A stretch of 64,000 nucleotides of DNA from Batillaria attramentaria (Eukaryota; Mollusca; Gastropoda; Batillariidae). The first letter of the stretch is position 1; each line of letters starts with the position of its first letter. The DNA lies in NCBI GenBank assembly GCA_018292915.2, contig JACVVK020000213.1:42501-106500 (forward strand), written 5' to 3'. The notes under the pieces were generated by a model. That model worked only from the letters and a program-made list of their open reading frames with translations, was not told where the DNA came from and ran no database searches. The position numbers and the translations under genes are program-made. This document shows, piece after piece, positions 1 through 10,800 of the stretch.

Positions 1-445
1 GTTTTGTTTACCCACCCTCATGATAGCGGCCTATGGCCGGGATCAATAAAATCTGTCGAGTCGAGTCGAGAGTTGAGTACCCACTCACCCGCGCAGATCA
101 CAGCAACGGAGAACATCGCCACTGTCCACATTTTGTGCTAGAAATAAGACCTCAGCGCAGCACTTTCACATCCACAAATACACTCAATGCTTTCTTTTAC
201 AGTCCAGTTCCTTGATGTCGGGAGATGTATGAAATATGTCCGTAAAGTGACCGGCCCAAGGGGGTGAAAGAAGTGGTCAAGGAGTTGAATAATTTCCTGA
301 ACGAGCTATCTCGCTGACGAGTTCAGATAATATTCGCTTTCAGGTCAGTGCGTCATGTGAGAATGTGGGACAGCATGTCTTATACCTTGATGGTATACAT
401 CTGAGCATTTCTCGTCAAAAAATTTAACTCTGTCAATGCTGACAG
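1..445. other. No gene recognised
   Basis: No splice-consistent exon, domain or repeat family could be identified here. The short open frames have no recognisable protein character. The stretch ends at a GTTT microsatellite. Confidence 0.5.
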
Positions 446-505
446 TTGTTTGTTTGTTTGTTTGTTTGTTTGTTTGTTTGTTTGTTTGTTTGTTTGTTTG
501 TTTGT
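446..505. repeat. (GTTT)n microsatellite
   Basis: About 15 perfect tetranucleotide units, followed by T-rich degenerate sequence to about 640. Open frames of Cys/Leu/Phe/Val on one strand and Lys/Gln/Thr/Asn on the other are translation of the repeat, not genes. A similar array lies at 3077-3124. Confidence 0.95.
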
Positions 506-1113
506 TTTGATTTGGTTTGTTTTAGTTTTAGTTTTGTTTTTCTTGTTTGTTTGTTTTTATTATTATTTTTTTGTTGTTGTTTCTTTCTTTCTTTCTTTGT
601 TTTGGGGCCCAAATTTTGGGGAAATTGTTTTTTTTTCCCCAGTAGCATACTAACCGATGGTTGCTACCCTTTGACTGGCAGGGTGGGTGTTTGGGGGTTT
701 AACGTCCTTTTCCACCACATACGGGTGATATCAAAGACGGGGCAAACGATGAAAAAGCCAGCACAAATATTTGGGCCCAGCCGGGATACGAGCCTACGCC
801 GGTACGACCCGAGCATTAGAAGTCCATCGCTCTACCATTCGGCCACCCCGGTGTAGGATCCGGTCCGGTCCCCCCTCTGAAGCAGTCCCCCGGGGGACCA
901 ATTCGTGGCAAAAACTGCTCTATAATGGTCCCCCCTTAGACATCCAGCCTCGTTTTCGACTGGTCCCCCTGGGCGATTTTGGTCCCCCCTCGCATCCAAA
1001 GTAGGCCCCCTCTCGAACTGGTCCCCCTCTTTTCTAACCAATGTAGAGCTATGTCAGTATTTATTTTTAACTTTATTGTTATAGTGTGTGTCAACTCAGT
1101 AGAAAACGTGACT

Positions 1114-1115
1114 CT

Positions 1116-1156
<41 letters not shown>

Positions 1157-1268
1157 CCCCCACACTTTCTCTCCTCCCCCCATCTCTCAAACACACACAC
1201 ACACACATTATGCACGCACGCACGCACGCGTGCACACTCACTCACGCACGCACGCACGCAAACACACA

Positions 1269-1307
<39 letters not shown>

Positions 1308-1310
1308 CTT
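1114..1310. repeat. Compound (CT)n / (CA)n microsatellite
   Basis: A CT tract at about 1119-1154 is followed by CA and CGCA tracts to about 1305, all inside the interior of the foldback element. Open frames over it are low-complexity translations only. Confidence 0.9.
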
Positions 1311-1390
1311 TCGTTATATGTATAATTATTTTCATTTTTGTACAGAGATGTTATTCAAGATGATCTTGAACTGGGTCAAGGTTACAGTGT

Positions 1391-1582
1391 CAAATCTAAA
1401 CTTTTAAAAGTGATTTAACTTCGTAGATTTGCCGTTCTATGTAGCCTATACTTTTGTTTTTTTTATTTTCTCTTTTTTTTTTTTTGTGGGATGAGGAAAC
1501 GGTCGCCACTAAAAAACAAAAGTATAGGCTACATAGAACGGCAAATCTACGAAGTTAAATCACTTTTAAAAGTTTAGATTTG
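1391..1582. repeat. Perfect 72-bp inverted repeat (hairpin)
   Basis: The left arm 1391-1462 and right arm 1511-1582 are exact reverse complements, separated by a 48-nt loop. The T-rich sequence and GTGGGATGAG motif that follow the left arm recur after the right arm (about 1482-1509 against 1605-1635). This is the layout expected from a replication template switch. A transcript across it would form a long perfect stem. Confidence 0.9.
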
Positions 1583-2879
1583 TTTTTTCTTTTCTTTTAT
1601 TTATTTTTTTTGTGGGATGAGAAAACGGTCGCCACGCTTCTTGACACGTCACGTGACTCGTGTCAAACATGCCTATAATTATAAGTACACGACAATTCAT
1701 TCCGTACTTGGGCCACCGAGGTTGAGATATTTGCTGCAGCCACCCTCTTGGACACGCCCGTGTATGTGTTCACAAGAGAGGCTCCAGGCCGACAACCTAG
1801 GTGGCTGAAATACGGGCCAGTTTGGCAATCGGCCCCATTGAAAACAGACAGAGTAATTTATATAATGAATCTTGGACATCACTTTGCTCCTGTTTTTTGT
1901 GTCACTCCTTAGACCAGAACTGTTAGTCTTCTGCTGTTTTTGTTGTTTCAAGGGTCATGATTTGAGACACTGGTACTCAGTCTTGACTGTCTACTTGAAG
2001 TACGCTGAAAGCCAAAGGTGGCAACTAGTTTTCATGTCATGGACACTTACTTAATTTTGAAGAAATATTTTTCTATGGCGTTGTATAGAAAATATTAGAT
2101 ACTTGGTCTTTGATGTTATTCTCTAAATGCTATTTCCAGTTTTAAAAAAATGACAGGAAATGTGGACAGCAAAAAACAACCAATGCAAAAAAACAACTGA
2201 AAGAAACAAGAACACAACCAAACAAATATATCTCACACACACAAAAATAACAACAAGCACATAAATCGGAAAAAAAGAAAAAAAATGTTCCTATGGCCCT
2301 GTGCTTTTGGGGACAATAAAGTTTTGTAACAATAAAGTTAAAAATAAATACTGACATAGCTCTACATTGGTTAGAAAAGAGGGGGACCAGTTCGAGAGGG
2401 GGCCTATTTTGGATGCGAGGGGGGACCAAAATCGCCCAGGGGGACCAGTCGAAAACGAGGCTGGATGTCTAAGGGGGGGACCATTATAGAGCAGTTTTTG
2501 CCACGAATTGGTCCCCCGGGGGACTACTTCAGAGGGGGGACCGGACCGGATGCTACACCGGTTCCCCCCCCCCCCCCCCTTTGATTGGCAGAACCCTGTG
2601 TTACTAGCGCTGTATTCAGCTCCACACTTTGTGATGTCATGGCTGAGAATAAAAATAGAGAGTAGGAGATCTCATAAATCGGACCTATGTGGTCATGCGT
2701 TGTGTACGTCAGGGTCACAAATGAGGACCTCAGCATAAAAAGAGATAAGGTGTGTCGTTGTCTGGACAGAGTTTTCGCCCTTACAGATATAGGTCTTACT
2801 TAAAATAAACTACCCTGTACTACGTGACAATACGATGTGCGTTCGTTTTGTTCCTTTATGTTTTGTATTTGTTTTTCCT

Positions 2880-3230
2880 TTTTGTTGTTGTTGTTGTTGG
2901 TGGTGGTGTGTGTGTGTGTGTGGGGGGGGTGTTCCTGGTTTAGTCTTGTTTTTTGTTGTTTTTGTTGTTGTTGTTGTTGTTGTTATTTGTTGTAGGTGAT
3001 GTTGTTTATGTTTCTTTGTTTGTTTTGTTGTTCTGTTTTGTTCGAATTTTGGGTTGGTTTTTTGTTGTTGTTGTTTGTTTGTTTGTTTGTTTGTTTGTTT
3101 GTTTGTTTGTTTGCTTGCTTGTTGTTTTGTTTTTGTTTTTTTTTTGTTTTTGTTTTTTTTTGGGGGGGAGAACCTTGTTTTGTCTTTGTATGCAATTCAT
3201 GATGTACGATCAAGAATTCGAACACACACG

Positions 3231-3296
<66 letters not shown>

Positions 3297-3300
3297 TGCC
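2880..3300. repeat. Microsatellite cluster (GTT)n, (GTTT)n, (CA)n
   Basis: Tracts include TTG/GTT at about 2882-2990, GTTT at 3077-3124 and CA at about 3229-3293. No coding potential. Confidence 0.9.
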
Positions 3301-3463
3301 AGCCAAACACAGGGCTTGATATCCGTGGGAACACCACCTGACAAACTTCTGATTTTCCAAACAAAAGTAAAAAAAAAAAATCTCTCACTGAAAGACAAGT
3401 CATGTAGGAAATCGTTTATTGAACTCCTCGTTGCAATGTTTCACACAATCGCAAGGTGTTCAC

Positions 3464-3552
3464 GTGGACGGTCCCAGCTGCAGAGGGTTACTGGTTTTGG
3501 CCGGACTGAAATCACTTTGCCCAGCGTAGAACGACCTCGCTTGGCATGTCAG
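3464..3552 (-). CDS. Putative exon of a VWDE-like secreted protein
   Basis: On the minus strand an acceptor (TTCACAG before 3552) opens a frame beginning LTCQARSFYAG and containing SPAKTSNP. This resembles the segment that follows the N-terminal Ig-like module in von Willebrand factor D and EGF domain (VWDE) proteins. It starts in phase 0, matching the phase-0 end of the exon at 4655-4863 upstream on the same strand. A plausible donor (CAC then GTGAAC) ends it at 3464; reading on would meet a stop. The match is to family character from memory, with no alignment run. Later VWD-domain exons were not found to the left, so the gene is either incomplete here or decayed. Confidence 0.4.
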
Positions 3553-4000
3553 CTGTGAACACGAAATAACCAACGTCAATTGAGACCCGAAAACATACAT
3601 GTGAAATACAGACCTTTTGTGGTAGTGTTTACGGACACACCGGTGCGACATAAACACAAGGTGCCGAAGTATGCGCATGCGCAAAACCGTCACATCGAGG
3701 CTGCTACTTTGACCACCACTCCCCCCCCCCCCCAAGAAAAAAAAATAAAATTAAAAATAATAATAATAATAATAATAATAGATTTTCATGCTCATATATC
3801 GTTCTGAGCTGTTTGGATGGTTTCCAGCTCGAACCTGACCTCTCGGACTGGTGACGAAGTCTTAACCACTCGACCACTGAGCGTCCAACGCACACAGCAA
3901 ACGGAGATATAATGCTCTAATGTGTAGTCCTTACCCAAATGTTCCCAGTCTCAGATTAGAAAAAGCTTTGGCCTTGTTAGTGTATCTCTCAGATAAACTT

Positions 4001-4173
4001 GGGGAGCCGGGTGGTCGAATGGTAGAGCGTTGGACTTCTAAGGCTCGGGTCATGAGTTCGATCCCGGCTAGGGCCAAATAGCTGTGCTGGCTTTTTCATC
4101 GTTGCCCCGTCTTTGATATCACCCTATGTGATGGAAAAGGACGTTAAACCCCCAAACACCCACCCACCCACCT
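4001..4173 (+). mobile_element. SINE1 (tRNA-derived), complete
   Basis: The head has an A-box-like GGTGGTCGAATGGTAG and a B-box-like GAGTTCGATCCC. The body ends GACGTTAAACCCCC followed by (ACCC)n. A perfect 12-bp target duplication, TCTCAGATAAAC, flanks it at 3987-3998 and 4174-4185, so the insertion is fairly recent. Confidence 0.85.
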
Positions 4174-4654
4174 TCTCAGATAAACGTTTCCGGCATACAG
4201 TTTCCGCACATTTCATGTAAAATTTTACATGCCCGAATCGCACATCTCCGACTGCCGTGTTGTGGCAGATTGTTGTGATGAGGAAGTAAATTGTGAAACA
4301 ACCAGATATTTGCGATATCTCTGAAATTACGTAAACACAGTACTCTGCACATTTCAGTATTGAATGTACTCACATCAAATACACTAAATACATTAAAACT
4401 CAAAAGTGGTCAAATATTAGTTATATGGTTGTGGCTCTAAGGTATCGACATGTTTTAATACCTTGTAAAATTTCAGTTTTTACCTGTTGTAGTGATGGCG
4501 CCATGAGCTTCTACTGATGGACAGGGTGGGTGAAGGTTTAACGTCCTTTTAATTATTATCATAATACAGACTACAAAACAGATCTTACCAACCAAAACAG
4601 ACAACCAGACGTTGTTAGAGAGGCGGACAGACAGACAGACAGACAGACACCCAC

Positions 4655-4863
4655 CGTTCCTGAGCTCGGAAGGACCTGAACACTTAGATATGCTTCAGGG
4701 AAGTCAGCTGTCAGCGTCTCCACGGCAACGGGCTGTCCATCAGCGTACCACGTGACGCTGAAGCGCGCCTCCGGTTGGCTGGTCGTGGTGGTCAGTGCGC
4801 ATTTCATCAAAAAGTCACTGTCTGGCCCGCTGAGTGTTGGGACGGACACATCCGGAAAGTTGG
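4655..4863 (-). CDS. Putative exon of a VWDE-like protein (Ig-like module)
   Basis: The minus-strand frame runs from an acceptor (GCCGGCAG, 4864-65) to a donor (ACG then GTGGGT at 4655). It needs one nucleotide from a preceding exon and ends in phase 0 (209 nt). Landmarks are the segments FLMKCALTTTT and FSVTWYADGQ, a Cys followed by Trp as in the small beta-sandwich near the N-terminus of VWDE-type extracellular proteins, and a closing VQVLPSSGT. Joined to 3464-3552 it reads in frame. Its left border in the genome is a (GACA)n microsatellite. Family assignment is by recognition only. Confidence 0.5.
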
Positions 4864-4893
4864 CTGCCGGCAGAGTTTTGTTCAACACTTAAA

Positions 4894-5292
4894 GATTTAG
4901 GCTCCCAACAAAAGGTTTTACGAAGTGTGAAACAATTTTACAGCACAGTGCAAGCACAGTCAACTCTGTCACAGTTGCAGAGTTTTCAGCGCTTCGGGGA
5001 CCCTCATAAAACCAGAGCACGAGTTTCGAGTTTGCCGTGACATTATTTGGCTTTTGGTCAGTGAGCGAGACACATCGCTACAGTGTCCAGCGGATGTTGC
5101 GTGCTGCACGATCTTTCTCGCTCAGTGTCAGAAGGCAAACTGGGCTGTGAAATCAGGCTGCCCTTGGCTTTTATTGGGGTTTCAGGGACGCTGAAACGCT
5201 GCAACTGTGACAGAGTTGACTGTGCTTGCACGGTCGACTCTGTAAAAAAAATTTTCACACTTCGGAAAGCTTTTTGTTGGGAGCTTAGATCC
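4894..5292. repeat. Imperfect foldback (inverted repeat), about 400 bp
   Basis: The outer arms 4894-5003 and 5184-5292 are imperfect reverse complements (for example GCTCCCAACAAAAGG and CTTTTTGTTGGGAGC). Pairing continues weakly to near the centre. No transposase is present. It is probably a non-autonomous DNA element; I see no certain target duplication. Confidence 0.7.
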
Positions 5293-6039
5293 ATAAGCAG
5301 GCTAATTCCATTTTTGTGAAGCCAAATTATACTTCCAAACAGTTTCGCTCGTGAGTGAGAATTTTGCCTTAATCATGCTCCTTTACCCCCCCCCCCCCCA
5401 ACCCCCCATTCCATTTTGGTATTAAAGTATCAAGAATCACTCAGTGTATTTGATGAACTCCAGGATACCTTCTCGACTCTGGTTCTGAATTCCTGTGTGA
5501 TTCAGAAATTCTTTCCCCTAAAGTTCTCTGTATCAGCGCTGCCAATACGACAAACTCTGCGGTATATATTCACAATATTCGCAGTCACTCTGTTATACTG
5601 ACTTCGATCCAGTTCAGTTCAGTATCTTTATTATCCCAGTTTGTATTCAGTAAAATATAGATTATTTCTATAGAAACTATATTTGAAATGGCTTTCGTGT
5701 GATGTGCAAAACGGTCATGCCAGACACTGTAGTCCACTGGGTAGTGCTCGTGTTGACGTGGCAAGTCTGAAATGCGTCATCATTTTGATGGCAGAGGTTA
5801 TTGATCAGGCAGGTATCCACCTAAACAGTGTAATCAATACAGTTTGTGTAGGCGAGAATATTCAAATGAACAAAAAATTCGAACTGAATTTAATCCATGT
5901 TTATAACAGATTTATTTTGTTGCACTGGGGGGAAGTAAAAAAAGAACAGTTTGAGCATAAACAACACGTACTTACGACATGCTCAATAAAAAATTCAATT
6001 AAAGCAGCCTTTGCAACGGTGGTTCACGAATTGTGAGCG

Positions 6040-6074
<35 letters not shown>

Positions 6075-6174
6075 ATAACTCTTACGGACGCAGTCCAAAC
6101 TAATAACACAAAATACATCTGTTTTTGGGTTTTGTTGTTGTTGTTGTTGGGTTTTTTTTTTCATGAATAGTTTA

Positions 6175-6450
6175 CGTCATCTTAACTCAGTTCCTACCAA
6201 GTACATTTGGGGGTATGCACCGGTGACCTCAGTAAAAACTAAACAAATAAATAAATAATAAAACATAATTCATTTGTATTTGCATGGATTCAAATTTGGC
6301 ACTTTGTTTATACTCATGCTTGCTGCAATAAAAAGCCGTCAAGGAACCGTTGATCTTGTTTGATGTTTTGCAAACAGGGCCCAAAACCCGGAAACGAGTC
6401 AAAACCGTGGGATACTCGTGCGCGGTACGTCATGTGCTAAGAGCACAATA
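6175..6450 (+). repeat. Interspersed repeat family R, longest copy
   Basis: It begins CTTAACTCAGTTCCTACC and contains CATGGATTCAAA and TGCTTGCTGCAATAAAA. Diverged relatives occur at about 59770-59870 (+), 33085-33240 (+) and 41870-42090 (-). The family is unidentified; the copies are old and no coding capacity was found. Confidence 0.55.
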
Positions 6451-6597
6451 CGTAGATAGAACAGAACGGGCCTATTCAGCCAGCCAGTCGCCACGTCGCC
6501 GGCCTATAGTCACGGCGATAATTGGTTGAGAGCTTATATCCAGCCCATGCTAGCCACACGATAGCTTCTGTCTATTGTTTGTTGGCCGACGGCATGA

Positions 6598-6740
6598 TAA
6601 TAATAATGATAATATGGGTATTTGAGGGAGCTGGAGCTCAGGGCGCCTTACAATCAACTCGCACTCATTCAGCCAGAAACACACGCAACATGCCTCCACA
6701 CATACATTTAACTACAGACACATCATGCACGACCTCCCGT

Positions 6741-6794
<54 letters not shown>

Positions 6795-6960
6795 CCAGCA
6801 AAATGATATGGCATCAGCTATTGGTTGAGGGCAGTTGAAAGGTGGGTTTTCAGATTTTGCTTGAAGGATGGTTTTGTGTCTGCATTATCTGATTGATGCT
6901 GGGAGATCATTCAAGCAAGTCGGACCCTGGTATGAAAAACTACTCTGACCAAAGGTCCTT
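6598..6960 (+). repeat. Old interspersed repeat with (AC)n insertion
   Basis: It starts in an ATAATAATG tract followed by a GGGCGCC-type motif and ends near GGTATGAAAAACTAC. The same architecture recurs at 24952-25255 (TAATAATAA, GGGCGCTTT, TTCCATAAGGTTGGTGC). An AC microsatellite lies inside at about 6737-6793. Confidence 0.5.
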
Positions 6961-6981
6961 GTTCTCACACGAGGGACACGA

Positions 6982-7158
6982 GGGTGGGGTGGGTGGGTGT
7001 TTAGGGGTTTAACGTCCTTTTCCACCACATACGGGTGATATCAAAGACGGGGCAGCGATGAAAAAGCCAGCACAAATATTTGGCTCCAGCCGGGATACGA
7101 ACGCACGACCCGAGCATTAGAAGTCCAACACTCTAACATTCGACCACCCCGGCTCCCT
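6982..7158 (-). mobile_element. SINE1, complete, minus orientation
   Basis: It carries the same tRNA-like head and GACGTTAAAC tail as the copy at 4001. A perfect 12-bp target duplication CGAGGGACACGA flanks it (6970-6981 and 7159-7170). Confidence 0.85.
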
Positions 7159-7302
7159 CGAGGGACACGAAGCTAGGATAGGAGAGAATACATATAATTA
7201 TGCATGACAGGGAAAGGATAGGGTGGGCCATTTCCTACCCACGTGTCCGATCACCCTAAAACCTTGAAGGAAGAAGAGGACAAGGTCAATAGGACGGGTC
7301 AC

Positions 7303-7427
7303 CTTTTCTACACAGCCAGTACTGTTGCACCCTTGGCAAGTGGAGTCGAAGACAGTGACCTTGACCTGGTTGCCATAGATATGACCGTCAGACGTGGCCG
7401 AGATGAGGTAAGTCCTCACTGATTGGT
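7303..7427 (-). CDS. Putative exon of a VWDE-like protein (Cys-rich junction)
   Basis: The exon lies between an acceptor (TTCCACAG) and a donor (GAAAAG then GTGACC). It takes one nucleotide from a preceding exon and ends in phase 0. It encodes YLISATSDGHIYGNQ, VTVFDSTCQGCN and GCVEK, like the segment of VWDE proteins where an NDG/SDG..YGN strand leads into a D-S-x-C-x-x-C junction. It lies upstream of the two other VWDE-like exons on this strand. In canonical VWDE this segment comes after the module at 4655, so either the domain order is rearranged or two related genes are involved. The direct junction to 4863 is out of phase, so at least one exon between them is missing from my reading. Confidence 0.5.
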
Positions 7428-7877
7428 CTGTGGAAGGAATAGTTTCAAATCTTAATACCTACGCATCATTCCCTCAAATCAGACTGCGGTGTAAACATTT
7501 CGAGATACACGGTAATCTTCTTCTGGGGGATGTACACGAGTAGCACAAAACCAAAACTGCGTAGCTGTTGCACGTTGGTGATTGAACATGAAAGAAGGAT
7601 AACCCTAACCCTAACCCTGTATATATAGAATAGGAACAAAGGCGCCGCTAAAGCCGAAAACGTGCGCTCAATCAGGTCAGTTTGAAAGCAGGGGAAGTAA
7701 GTAAAGCTGAGAGCGCTCCCTAGATCTCGAGATGTGTGCTTTGTTTGCCATTGGACAAGTCCGCCTTGTCCTATATTGGCTACAAGCCACAGTGTGTGTG
7801 TGTGTGTGTGGGGGGGGGGGTCTACCATCCTACCGCTGAAACGTCTAACATATATAAGGGTATCTCACCATTCATAG

Positions 7878-10800
7878 CCCTACATGGTCCAACCCTTGTC
7901 GTGGGGTAGTGGCTTGTGTACCTCAATGACCCAGAGAACTATGCCAGCAGGAGCACATGCTCCTGGCAGGGTCACCCAAGCTGGACAGGTCGAAGGGTAG
8001 AGGTCAGACGAATGTGGACCACCTCTCCAAGAGGCTAAACGGGTTTGCGTAGGGTTAACAGCCCTACCTGTAAAAAACACTAAGTTACTGAAGCATCGAC
8101 AGCAACAAACCGAGACATTCACCTGGGCGAGGAAGGGTCTCCATCCCGGAGACCTATGACGCATTGCAGTGAAAGCCGAAAGGAAGCTGCAAGGCCGACC
8201 CCCCTTCTAACACCCAGGACAACAACGAGAGTAGCCACATGGAACATCAGGACAATGTATGAAGTAGGAAGGACCATACAAGTAGCAAGAGAGATGAAGA
8301 ACTACAAGATAGGAGTACTGGGACTGAGTGAGACAAGGTGGCTACAGACAGGACAGCTGAGATTTTCATCGGGAGAGCAATTGCTGTACTCTGGACACAC
8401 AGAGGATGGAGCCCCCCACACTGAGGGCGTGGCCCTGATGCTGGCACCGGAGGCACAGCGGGCACTCATCGGCTGGGAACCTGTCAACTCCCGCATCATC
8501 ACAGCCAAATTCATCACCAAGAAAAAAGACATCAAGCTGAACATCATCCAGTGCTACGCTCCCACCAATGATGCGGAAGAGGAGAAAAAAGATGACTTCT
8601 ACCAACAACTGCAGACAGTGATAGATAGAGGAGGAGCCAAGGACATGACCATACTGATGGGAGACTTCAACGCCAAGATTGGATCAGACAACACAGGCTA
8701 TGAGGACACCATGGGAACACACGGACTGGGACAGATGAACGAAAATGGCGAGCGCTTTGCAGACTTTTGTGCCCTGAACCAGCTAGTGATAGGAGGCAGC
8801 ATCTTCCCACACAAGCGCATCCACAAGGCCACATGGAGATCGCCGGACCATGTCACGGAGAACCAGATTGATCACATCTGCATCAGCCGGAAGTTCAGGA
8901 GATCGTGGCGGGATGTGCGCGTGATGAGGGGTGCCGATGTATCATCAGACCACCACCTTCTTGCAACAACATTGAGACTTCGGCTTAAGAGGCACACCAA
9001 CGCCAACAGCACACGGACCAGGTACAACGTTGGACTTCTCAGGAACACAGACACACAAGCAGCATTCCGGATCAGCCTTTCCAACAGGTTCCAGCCACTG
9101 CAAGACCTAATAGAAGACAGTGAAATGGACATCGAGACACAGTGGGAACACAGCAAGAAACTCTGGCACGACACATGCGAAGAGGTCCTTGGCAAGAGAA
9201 AGACCCAACATAAGGAATGGATCTCTGCTGATACCATCCAGAAGCTGGAAGTTAGGAAAGAGAAGAAAACTGCACTGAACACGAGCCGAACAAGAAGAGC
9301 TAAGGCAAAGGCACAAGAGGAATACACAGCAGCTGACAGAGAAGTGAAGAGGAGCACCAGGAAGGACAAGAGGGACTACATCGACAACCTGGCCAGTCAA
9401 GCAGAGGAAGCAGCCCGACAAGGGAATCTAAAAGACCTGTACCAGGTGACCAAGAAGCTCGCGGGCAAATTTCAGCAGACAGACAAACCAGTGAAGGACA
9501 AGAACGGGCACCCACTGACAACAACTGAGGAACAGCTGAAGCGATGGGCAGAACACTTCAGGGAGCTGTTAAATCGCCCCATCCCTGAAACACCACCAGA
9601 CATCCCACCAGCTGAGACAGAACTACCCATCAACTGCGACAAGCCCTCTAAGGCGGAGATCAGGAAAGCCATCATGACACTGAGAAATGGGAAAGCTGCA
9701 GGGCCAGACGAGATACCAGCAGAAGCCATTAAAGCAGACACAGAGACAGCCGTCAACATGCTGCACAGCCTGTTCAGCAAGATCTGGGAGAAGGAAGAGG
9801 TGCCAGCCCAGTGGAAAGAAGGGATCGTCATCAAGCTGCCAAAGAAAGGGGACCTCAGGGACTGCAGCAACTACCGAGGGATCATGCTCCTGTCAGTGCC
9901 AGGCAAGGTTCTCAACAGAATTCTACTGGAGAGGATGAGAGAGGCAGTCGACCCCATGCTCCGAGACCAGCAGGCAGGCTTTCGCAGGAACAGGTCCTGC
10001 GCTGACCAGATTGCCAGCCTACGCATCATTGTGGAGCAGTCACTGGAGTGGAACTCCCCCCTCTACATCAACTTCATAGACTATGAGAAGGCCTTCGACA
10101 GTGTAGACAGAGAGGCGCTGTGGAAGCTGCTAAGGCACTATGGAGTTCCCGGGAAGATCATCTCCCTGATCCAGTGCACCTACCAAGACATGAGCTGCAG
10201 GATTGCCCATGCCGGCCAGTTGTCAGAAAGCTTCGAGGTGAAGACCGGAGTCCGCCAGGGATGCCTGTTGTCCCCGTTTCTCTTCCTCCTGGTCATCGAC
10301 TGGATCATGAAGACCACTACAGCAGGCAGGAAAAACGGGATACAGTGGACACTCTGGACGCAGCTGGATGACCTCGACTTCGCGGACGACCTGGCGCTCC
10401 TGTCTCACAGCCACAGCCAGATGCAGGACAAGACTACGTGCCTGGAAGCCACATCAGCCGGAACAGGGCTCAAGATCAACAGGAAGAAAACCGAGCTGAT
10501 GAAGATCAACACCACTGCCAACACACCAGTCACAGTCGGTGGAGAGCCCATCAGGGAGGTGGAGTCTTTTGTCTACCTGGGGAGTGTGGTTGATGGACAG
10601 GGAGGCACAGACCGAGACGTCACAGCCAGAATCGGCAAGGCAAGGGCAGCAATGGTCATGCTGAAGAACGTCTGGGCATCCAAAGTTGTCAGCATAAGAA
10701 CCAAACTTCGCATCTTCAACTCCAACGTGAAGTCAGTTCTGCTCTACGGATGCGAAACATGGAGGACAACGAAGACGATGCAGCAGAAGATCCAGACATT

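Larger units (their letters stand above)
852..2557. mobile_element. Foldback DNA element with about 230-bp TIRs and CCGG target duplication (copy 1)
   Basis: The ends are inverted: TGTAG at 852 and CTACA at 2557, with arms 852-1081 and 2328-2557 that match almost throughout. CCGG lies directly outside each end (848-851 and 2558-2561). The element sits inside a SINE1 copy whose consensus has a single CCGG at this point, so CCGG appears to be a 4-bp target duplication. The arms carry about seven GGTCCCCC-like subterminal motifs. The interior has (CT)n and (CA)n tracts and a 72-bp hairpin but no transposase ORF, so it is presumably non-autonomous. I cannot place the superfamily. Confidence 0.75.
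682..2576 (-). mobile_element. SINE1 copy split by a nested element
   Basis: A tRNA-derived SINE in minus orientation. Its tail lies at 682-780 (the GACGTTAAAC-type end) and its tRNA-like head at 780-851. The copy is interrupted by the foldback element at 852-2557, and a few C-rich bases of the head resume after it. The SINE's own target duplication brackets the whole block: CCCTTTGACTGGCAG at 667-681 and the same 15-mer with one mismatch at 2577-2591. The tRNA-like head has an anticodon-loop-like CTTCTAA, suggesting a tRNA-Arg(UCU) ancestor. This is inference; no functional tRNA fold is claimed. Confidence 0.8.

Noticed and set aside
979..1407. Open frame of 142 codons
   Set aside because: Mostly translated (CT)n and (CA)n inside a transposable element.
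2953..3558. Open frame of 201 codons
   Set aside because: Built from (GTT)n, (GTTT)n and (CA)n microsatellites.
4001..4075. Possible tRNA-Arg gene
   Set aside because: A and B boxes are recognisable but the cloverleaf pairing is poor and the sequence is the head of a dispersed SINE.
7602..7618. Three CCCTAA units resembling telomere repeats
   Set aside because: Only about three units in ordinary sequence; too few to call an interstitial telomere.
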